Assembly (NCBI GenBank): GCA_027858145.1
Contig: JAQIDF010000188.1
Location: forward strand, 1-7,463
Origin: Prolixibacteraceae bacterium
GTDB lineage: Bacteria > Bacteroidota > Bacteroidia > Bacteroidales > Prolixibacteraceae
Length of the DNA stretch: 7,463 nucleotides
Direction of reading: 5' to 3'
Shown: positions 1-4,536 of the stretch, in pieces
How positions within the stretch are numbered: position 1 is the stretch's first letter
Layout of the letters: each line of letters starts with the position of its first letter
Translations under genes and position numbers: made by a program
The notes under the pieces: generated by a model
Told to the model about the DNA's origin: nothing
The model's input: only the letters and a program-made list of their open reading frames with translations
Database searches by the model: none

Positions 1-708
1 TCAGGTGGTTTCATATATGCAAGAAACGGTGTTGTTGATGTTGGTAAAGAACAGATAAGAATAGGACGAACAGATAACGATATCCGTTATCACTCAATTA
101 GTAGCTATCATACAGTTAATGCAGCTGCGAACTATTTAAAATTCAAAGTACATGATGGTGCTGCTTCAGCACCATACACATTGCAAACAACTGTTATGAT
201 AATGTTGGGTAATGGTAACGTAGGTATTGGAACTGAAACACCAAGTGAAAAACTCGATGTAGATGGAGACGTATCAGTAACAGGAACAGTAAACGGAAGA
301 GACGTATCAGCAGACGGAGACAAGTTAGACACTATAACAGATGGAATTGATTCAGACATTGTTGCTAAAAAAATAGCTAAAAGAATTGACATTACAACCA
401 TAAATTCAGAAGTAACATTATTTACTATTCCGTCTGGAAGATATGCAATGTTAGATAGATTTCTTCTAACAGCATTTGCAAATTCAAGTGCTAGTACTGG
501 CTCTAATGATGGAGTTATTGATATTACATATAATAACAGAATTGGACAATCAAGAACATTGTCTGTAGCTCTAAATACAATGTCAACAACTCCATTTTAC
601 AATGAAATAATTCCGAATGATACTACGATAGGTTCAGGAGCAGTAACAATAAAGGTTACAACAACAGGAACAGGAACGATTGTAATTAAAGGAGAAGTAA
701 CTTGGTAA
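1..708 (+). CDS. Phage tail fibre / receptor-binding protein, C-terminal part (5' end outside window)
   Basis: The frame is open from base 1 to the TAA at 706-708, so these 236 residues are the C-terminal part of a longer protein. A TTG at 181 could be taken as a start, but fibre-like sequence (for example NAAANYLKFKVHDG, residues 41-54) continues upstream of it. Residues 70-87 contain GNGNVGIGTETPSEKLDV, a motif typical of phage tail fibres and Bacteroidetes surface proteins. It is followed by NGRDVSADGDKLD (residues 98-110), a repeat unit known from phage fibres. Residues about 130-236 are Ser/Thr/Ile/Val-rich with alternating hydrophobic residues, as in a beta-sandwich tip that could bind the host receptor (inference). 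The S74 intramolecular-chaperone motif that often follows VGIGT repeats is absent. The lysis genes begin 19 nt downstream, as expected at the end of a late operon. Low-complexity composition limits finer assignment. Confidence 0.78.
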   Translation, partial: SGGFIYARNGVVDVGKEQIRIGRTDNDIRYHSISSYHTVNAAANYLKFKVHDGAASAPYTLQTTVMIMLGNGNVGIGTETPSEKLDVDGDVSVTGTVNGRDVSADGDKLDTITDGIDSDIVAKKIAKRIDITTINSEVTLFTIPSGRYAMLDRFLLTAFANSSASTGSNDGVIDITYNNRIGQSRTLSVALNTMSTTPFYNEIIPNDTTIGSGAVTIKVTTTGTGTIVIKGEVTW

Positions 709-727
709 AAAACCTAAAGTAAAAAAC

Positions 728-931
728 ATGAACATCAAAAACAACATAAACAACGGCAACAAGTCCAACAATGTAGCGATAGTAACGGCTCTACTCTCTG
801 CATTAGCTCTTGTGTTGAGTGTTGTATACCAAGACAGCAAGGCATCTGTTTATATATTAGCCAACATTGAGCTATTGACGACAGGTGTCCTTTCAATAAT
901 TACAATTTTAGTAACATTAATAAAAAAATAA
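728..931 (+). CDS. Small two-transmembrane protein, probable holin
   Basis: This 67-aa protein has a polar Asn/Lys-rich N-terminus (residues 1-15) and two predicted membrane helices: residues 16-34 (VAIVTALLSALALVLSVVY) and about 45-65 (ANIELLTTGVLSIITILVTLI). They are joined by a short loop with D36, K38 and a Ser, and the protein ends in KK. Size, two-helix layout and position between a tail fibre and an endolysin fit a class II-like holin, which would open the inner membrane so that the signal-less amidase can reach the wall. No family-specific sequence motif was recognised, so the role rests on topology and context. The ATG at 728 follows an A-rich stretch without a clear Shine-Dalgarno, and the stop is one nucleotide from the next gene's ATG. 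A structural small membrane protein is the alternative. Confidence 0.65.
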   Translation: MNIKNNINNGNKSNNVAIVTALLSALALVLSVVYQDSKASVYILANIELLTTGVLSIITILVTLIKK

Positions 932-932
932 G

Positions 933-1205
933 ATGGAAAAGAGAATGAGCAACCTCGAGAGAACTGTTTATGGAAATGGTAAGGTGGGGATAGCCTATGA
1001 AATGGTTGAGATAAAGACAACATTAAACGTAATGAATGAACGGCTCGAAGGATTAGGCACTTCGGTTTCAGCTCTTGCAAAATCGCAAGTAGAAACCGAC
1101 ACGACCGAAAGAATCAAATCCAAATCTCAGGAGCGTACGGTTAAGTATATAACAATTATGATAATGTTTATTGGGTTATTATTCACAGGAATACAATTTA
1201 TATGA
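933..1205 (+). CDS. Tail-anchored small protein of the lysis cassette, XhlA/holin-accessory-like
   Basis: This 90-aa protein starts one nucleotide after the previous stop. The N-terminal part carries LERTVYGNGKVG (residues 8-19), resembling the 'YGNGKPG' element of small phage proteins that sit beside holins and endolysins (from memory, not searched). Residues about 23-50 look helical and could form a short coiled coil. Residues 54-71 are charged (TERIKSKSQERTVK region), and residues 70-90 form one hydrophobic C-terminal helix (YITIMIMFIGLLFTGIQF). The predicted layout is a cytoplasmic helix anchored at its C-terminus, as in XhlA-type hemolysin/holin partners. Its stop overlaps the amidase start as ATGA, which implies translational coupling. 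A second ATG at 945 (M5) is a possible start. A spanin role is less likely because there is no N-terminal anchor or lipobox. Confidence 0.6.
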   Translation: MEKRMSNLERTVYGNGKVGIAYEMVEIKTTLNVMNERLEGLGTSVSALAKSQVETDTTERIKSKSQERTVKYITIMIMFIGLLFTGIQFI

Positions 1206-1618
1206 GAAACATAAATAAAGGAATTATACACTGCTCAGCAACTCCCGAAGGGCGACAAGTTACCGTAGCTGATATTGAGAAATGGCATCGCGCACGAGGG
1301 TTCTATACAATAGGCTATCATTATGTGGTATACATTGACGGAACTATTCACAAAGGCAGAGATTTAAGCGAGACAGGAGCTCATTGTTACGGACAAAATT
1401 CAAACTCAATCGGAATATGTTACGTAGGAGGTTGCGATAAAGATTTAAAGCCGAAAGACACGTTAACCGACTTGCAGTACAGATCTATTGTAACGCTCGT
1501 ATGGGAACTTTCACAAAGATTTGAGGGTATTACATTCCACGGACACAATGAGTTCTCAGACAAAGCCTGTCCGTCATTCAATGTGCAAGATAAATTTCAG
1601 AAAAAAATATCATTATGA
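1202..1618 (+). CDS. N-acetylmuramoyl-L-alanine amidase (phage endolysin, T7 lysozyme type)
   Basis: This 138-aa enzyme is a single Amidase_2/PGRP domain that would cut the bond between MurNAc and L-Ala of the stem peptide. The active-site residues of T7 lysozyme can be placed with identical spacing: zinc ligands H10 (in IIHCSAT), H115 and C123 (in HGHNEFSDKACPSF), and catalytic Y39 and K121. H10 to Y39 is 29 residues, H115 to K121 is 6, and K121 to C123 is 2, as in T7 (H17, Y46, H122, K128, C130). There is no signal peptide and no separate wall-binding domain, so release should depend on the two upstream membrane proteins. The gene overlaps both neighbours by ATGA (1202-1205 and 1615-1618). 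The assignment is firm. Whether it also restrains phage RNA polymerase, as T7 lysozyme does, cannot be judged here. Confidence 0.95.
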   Translation: MRNINKGIIHCSATPEGRQVTVADIEKWHRARGFYTIGYHYVVYIDGTIHKGRDLSETGAHCYGQNSNSIGICYVGGCDKDLKPKDTLTDLQYRSIVTLVWELSQRFEGITFHGHNEFSDKACPSFNVQDKFQKKISL

Positions 1619-2520
1619 CACACAAGGAATTAGATAAAATTGACGGACACACACACCTACAATTAGAAACACGAGATTACCCACGAGACATATTCGGTAT
1701 ACTTTCAAGGTTCTTAATGAAGAAAAAAAAACGATTAATTTTCGCATCAAAATTCCTATCGGCAATAATTCCAGGCGGAAAAGACCTGCTCGAAAGATAC
1801 GCTATTCTGTTAATGTCGTCAACACAAAACACGGAAGAAAAAATACGAAAAGCGTTAGAAAAAGTAGATTGTGTAAATCTTTTGTCCGTAAACTTAGAGC
1901 ATATTGGATGCGGGAAATGTGAACGTTCACACGCTGAACAGCTCGAAGAAATGATACGTATGAAGAAATTGTTTGCCGGACAAGTTAAAAACTTCATGAT
2001 GCTTGATCCAAACGACCCGAATATTTTACGAGACGTTGCGAAATATCATACTTATATGGACGGTTGGAAGTATTACCCACCAGTTTCCGGAACTATAAAT
2101 AATAGATTAGTAAATTACGTTTTAGCCAAACACCCGAAACCTATCATAATTCACACGACCGATACAAGCCCTATTTATAACCACAAGTGGGATAAGAGTA
2201 AAGCTCAATCATTTGCTAATCCTTGTTATACAGTACCTTTACTTAGCAGATATCCAAAAGTTACATTCATATTCGCACACTTCGGAGGAAGGAATTACAT
2301 CAATAAAGTTACAGATATTAGCAAGTCTTATCCTAATGCCTATACGGACATCAGCTACACCTACGCAAACGACAAAGAAATGGTACGAAAGCATTTTAAC
2401 CTCATTCCTGACAAAGGTTTATGGGGTACTGATTCACCTATGGAAAGAGCGTGTTTATTCTTTGATTTTCCTGCATTTGAAAAAGCACAAGAAAATAATC
2501 ATAAGGTGTTTGGAAATTGA
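1615..2520 (+). CDS. Amidohydrolase-2 family metal-dependent hydrolase
   Basis: This 301-aa protein is a TIM-barrel metal hydrolase or decarboxylase of the amidohydrolase-2 (COG2159) group, a family that includes aminocarboxymuconate-semialdehyde decarboxylase-like enzymes. Likely metal and active-site residues are all present in order: H12 and H14 (DGHTH), K152 (DGWKYYPP), H180 (PIIIHTTD), H222 (IFAHFGG) and D273 (GLWGTDSP). The end, NNHKVFGN, matches the usual NAxxLFGx terminus, so the protein looks complete. Residues 92-136 (NLEHIGCGKCERS, then EQLEE and LDPNDP) also fit bacterial members as I recall them. Residues 33-55 are basic and hydrophobic and could touch a membrane (inference). The substrate cannot be told. 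The start overlaps the endolysin stop (ATGA), so it is translated with the lysis genes. A predicted promoter lies over its last codons. Confidence 0.87.
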   Translation: MTHKELDKIDGHTHLQLETRDYPRDIFGILSRFLMKKKKRLIFASKFLSAIIPGGKDLLERYAILLMSSTQNTEEKIRKALEKVDCVNLLSVNLEHIGCGKCERSHAEQLEEMIRMKKLFAGQVKNFMMLDPNDPNILRDVAKYHTYMDGWKYYPPVSGTINNRLVNYVLAKHPKPIIIHTTDTSPIYNHKWDKSKAQSFANPCYTVPLLSRYPKVTFIFAHFGGRNYINKVTDISKSYPNAYTDISYTYANDKEMVRKHFNLIPDKGLWGTDSPMERACLFFDFPAFEKAQENNHKVFGN

Positions 2521-2540
2521 TAAAATGTTTCGTATATTTG
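2509..2540 (+). promoter_or_regulatory. Predicted Bacteroidetes-type promoter
   Basis: TTTG at 2509-2512 and TATATTTG at 2533-2540 are separated by 20 nt. This matches the Bacteroidetes primary-sigma pattern (-33 TTTG, spacer about 19-21, -7 TAnnTTTG) at every fixed base. It begins within the last codons of the amidohydrolase gene and would start RNA around 2545-2548. No + strand gene follows it, only an intrinsic terminator at 2581-2615. AT-rich DNA gives chance matches, so this is a prediction from pattern and spacing only. Confidence 0.5.
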
Positions 2541-2545
2541 TCTCG

Positions 2546-2615
2546 ATTGATAGTTAAAAGTTTTTTCATAATTTGGTTTTACCGCTTTGCTTATTATTGG
2601 CAAAGCGGTTTTTTT
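2546..2615 (+). ncRNA. Candidate short RNA between a predicted promoter and an intrinsic terminator
   Basis: A transcript from the predicted promoter at 2509-2540 would begin near 2546 and stop at the T-run at 2609-2615, giving about 70 nt. Its 5' part is unstructured and A/U-rich, and its 3' half is the terminator stem-loop, an arrangement common in bacterial small RNAs. It contains no sizeable ORF. Its last 22 nt are antisense to the 3' end of the small - strand ORF at 2594-2740. Alternatives are that the promoter match is chance and the terminator simply ends the lysis operon, or that the RNA is a by-product. Both ends are inferred. Confidence 0.35.
2581..2615 (+). terminator. Rho-independent terminator of the + strand late operon
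   Basis: ACCGCTTTGC (2581-2590) pairs perfectly over 10 bp with GCAAAGCGGT (2600-2609) around a 9-nt loop (2591-2599), and the stem runs straight into seven T residues (2609-2615). The stem is GC-rich compared with its surroundings. It sits 60 nt after the amidohydrolase stop. On the - strand the hairpin is followed by AAAACC rather than a T-run, so it should act in the + direction only. Confidence 0.92.
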
Positions 2616-2740
2616 ATGTTTATATATTCTAAACTTTCAAGCTTTCTCTTTAGAAAATGATAGTTTACAAGTTTGCCATTCTTTTTAGCAACGTTCATTT
2701 TCTTTTTTGTAATTTCGATTTCTTTTCTATTTGTAGCCAT
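2594..2740 (-). CDS. Small hypothetical protein, 48 aa, last gene of the - strand operon
   Basis: From ATG (2738-2740 complement) to TAA (2594-2596 complement) this frame encodes 48 residues beginning MATNRKEIEITKKKMNV and ending with EYINIKKPLCQ. It is very basic at the N-terminus and predicted to be helical. The ATG at 2698 would give a 34-aa version starting within an ATGA overlap with the upstream gene's stop (2695-2697), the tightest form of coupling. The longer start gives a 46-nt overlap. The stop codon lies in the loop of the + strand terminator. I do not recognise the product. Being collinear with the operon and filling the space left after it argues for a real gene, but its short length and A-rich composition mean it could be chance. 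Confidence 0.4.
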   Translation of the reverse strand: MATNRKEIEITKKKMNVAKKNGKLVNYHFLKRKLESLEYINIKKPLCQ

Positions 2741-2970
2741 TTTTCAAATGTTTCGTTAAAATTAGATTCGTTTCTTTTTACTTTACTGTAATCATTAGAG
2801 AAGCAATATCTCCAACCAAAATTATCCCAATTCTTTGTTATTATTGATGATGCTATCCTTATAAACAATTCAGCACCATGCTCTTTTACTATCTTAATAT
2901 CAGATATTGACACCTGCTTTCCCGGTGGTATTATTTTTAAAATACTTGCAACTGTTTGTATGTAATTCAT
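2695..2970 (-). CDS. Hypothetical small phage protein after the MBL hydrolase
   Basis: This 91-aa protein was not recognised. Residues about 1-45 (MNYIQTVASILKIIPPGKQ onward, then ISDIKIVKEHGAELFIRIASSI) read as alternating helices with a turn and could fold as a helix-turn-helix or winged-helix, but no diagnostic signature is visible. A Trp/Tyr-rich stretch (residues about 48-61, NWDNFGWRYCFSND) follows, and the tail is strongly basic (EKKSKLQKRK at the very end), which could bind nucleic acid. It starts two nucleotides after the MBL gene's TAA (TAA-TT-ATG), so it is probably translated by re-initiation. Its position downstream of RecT and the MBL hydrolase suggests a role in DNA handling or its regulation, which is context only. 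Confidence 0.75.
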   Translation of the reverse strand: MNYIQTVASILKIIPPGKQVSISDIKIVKEHGAELFIRIASSIITKNWDNFGWRYCFSNDYSKVKRNESNFNETFEKWLQIEKKSKLQKRK

Positions 2971-2972
2971 AA

Positions 2973-3674
2973 TTAAAATCCAAGATTAAATACTTTATTA
3001 CTATCTGCAATCTCAACCGGTACACATAAACTTTCCTGTAAATCAGCAACGAATTTGTTTGCAAGCGAATTACTATCTGAAAGATGAATAAGTGTAACCG
3101 TTTCAAGTGAATCATTATTATTAAGCAACCAATCTTTGCACTTCTCGTATGATAAATGCGACTGCTCTATTCTTGATGCTAAATAATGATTAATTTTATG
3201 GTCGACCTGCTTGTTATCTAAATGCTCCTGCTCAAAATTAGATTCGATAATAGCATGATTAACACCTTTGATATTGTAAGGTATACTAAAAGTGTCTGTT
3301 GCAAACAATGCTGTTACTCCCAACGGGCTTTTAATCAAAAAACCATAACACTCAACATCATGCTCCATTTTTAATGGTATTATATTCCACGAATCATGTT
3401 TGATTAATTTATTATGCTCGATATTAACAGAATTATAATGCTTAAACACATTATTGTATACCGTTATACCTCTTTCAAGATATTGTTTTATATAACCACT
3501 ATGATCTCCATGAGAGTGTGAAACAACGGCACATGATACTTTTTCTATATCAAAATCAATAAAAGGTAGCATTTTTTTTAAAGGAGCACCACACTCTATT
3601 ACAAGCGAGGTGTCTCCTTCTTCTAAAACATAACCGTTACCTAAAGATGAACTTCCTATAACTTTTAGTTTCAT
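2973..3674 (-). CDS. Metallo-beta-lactamase-fold hydrolase of a phage recombination module
   Basis: This 233-aa single-domain protein has the MBL fold's metal-binding set: HSHGDH at residues 53-58 (H53, H55, D57, H58), H105, D127 (LFATDTF) and H197 (IHLSDSNS). The start KVIGSSSLGNGYVL and the ending HLSDSNS resemble the YycJ/WalJ-like branch, whose members are thought to be DNA exonucleases or phosphodiesterases. MBL proteins of this kind are often found next to RecT in phages. Here the gene follows RecT by two nucleotides (TAA-TT-ATG). No RecE, YqaJ or lambda-type exonuclease is present, so this protein is the best candidate for the nuclease that makes single strands for RecT (inference). 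There is no beta-CASP insert. A small-molecule or RNA hydrolase function cannot be excluded. Confidence 0.88.
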   Translation of the reverse strand: MKLKVIGSSSLGNGYVLEEGDTSLVIECGAPLKKMLPFIDFDIEKVSCAVVSHSHGDHSGYIKQYLERGITVYNNVFKHYNSVNIEHNKLIKHDSWNIIPLKMEHDVECYGFLIKSPLGVTALFATDTFSIPYNIKGVNHAIIESNFEQEHLDNKQVDHKINHYLASRIEQSHLSYEKCKDWLLNNNDSLETVTLIHLSDSNSLANKFVADLQESLCVPVEIADSNKVFNLGF

Positions 3675-3676
3675 AA

Positions 3677-4528
3677 TTAAAATTCCGGTTCGTCTGTATC
3701 GGTAAACTCAATATCCTGAATTTGTTCGTCAGGTTCTTTTTCCGGTTCAGTGTCTACCTCTTTCTCAGTTTCCGGTTTAACCTCTTCTGCTTCTTGAAAG
3801 GCATCATCAACATCAATCGTTTCGGTATTTTTTTTGTTAGGCTCAAAAGCCTGAACAACACCAAGCTCTGAATCATCAGAAGAGTTAATGTATCTTTTCA
3901 ACAACCTGTTAATTGCTGTTTTTTCGCACATTTGGTCAGGAAAATCATTATGTGCAGGAGAGTTCCCTTTTGCCGACCCCATTTTCCATGCTGCATGAAT
4001 TTGTCCCAACGGCATATACAAGCAGTCAGTCGTTCCGTCACTAAATCTTGCAATAGCTAATGCTCCCTTGATTTTTTCTTTTTTGATGTTATCAATGTTT
4101 GGTTTGTATTCAGAAACTTTTTGCAGCCCAGTTTCTAAATCAATCGTAAGGTCTAATTTGTCTCCCTCATAAATCGTATAAGCTTTTGGAATACCAATAA
4201 GGTCAGAATCTCTTTTCGCAATAGCAATATTCCCTGCGTATTCTTTTTGACAAGTCAATTTATTACCACGAATAATAAATGAACATTGATGTTTTGTGGG
4301 AGACAATCCGTTTGTTACCATGTAAAAAATTGCATTCGCAATACTACTTTGAGTACATACTTCAAGAGCATACTTTCCATTTTTGTTTGTTAAATCTTGC
4401 AAAAGTAAATTGGCAGCTTTAACATTGTTACCGGCATGATAATTCTGCGGTAACATCAAAGCGCCTGTTTCTTGCAGTTTTTCAACTTTAACCAATACTT
4501 TGTCGGTTACTTGTAATTCTTTTGTCAT
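3677..4528 (-). CDS. recT: RecT-family single-strand annealing protein
   Basis: This 283-aa protein would bind single-stranded DNA and anneal complementary strands in phage recombination and replication. Conserved RecT segments are easy to see: GALMLPQNYHAGNNVKAA (residues 22-39), NGLSPTKHQCSFIIRGNKL (73-91) leading into TCQKEYAGNIAIAKR (92-106), and HNDFPDQMCEKTAINR (193-208) followed by YINSSDD (213-219). After about residue 230 comes a 53-residue tail with roughly 22 Asp/Glu and only 5 Lys. It ends in DTDEPEF, a form that recalls the acidic, Phe-ended tip of SSB proteins. The gene lies 8 nt after the SbcC-like ATPase gene and 2 nt before the MBL gene. The length is normal for the family and no frame damage is seen. 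Confidence 0.95.
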   Translation of the reverse strand: MTKELQVTDKVLVKVEKLQETGALMLPQNYHAGNNVKAANLLLQDLTNKNGKYALEVCTQSSIANAIFYMVTNGLSPTKHQCSFIIRGNKLTCQKEYAGNIAIAKRDSDLIGIPKAYTIYEGDKLDLTIDLETGLQKVSEYKPNIDNIKKEKIKGALAIARFSDGTTDCLYMPLGQIHAAWKMGSAKGNSPAHNDFPDQMCEKTAINRLLKRYINSSDDSELGVVQAFEPNKKNTETIDVDDAFQEAEEVKPETEKEVDTEPEKEPDEQIQDIEFTDTDEPEF

Positions 4529-4536
4529 AATTCTAT

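Noticed and set aside
181..708. TTG at 181 as the start of a 175-aa protein
   Set aside because: The same frame is open to base 1 and the upstream residues read as tail-fibre sequence continuous with the rest, so this is an internal Leu codon.
2213..2557. 114-aa + strand frame overlapping the amidohydrolase
   Set aside because: It lies in another frame of a gene with a complete active site and has the biased composition of an out-of-frame reading.
2900..3115. 71-aa - strand frame across the MBL and small-gene junction
   Set aside because: It overlaps two better-supported genes that have a clean TAA-TT-ATG junction, and it shows no recognisable features.
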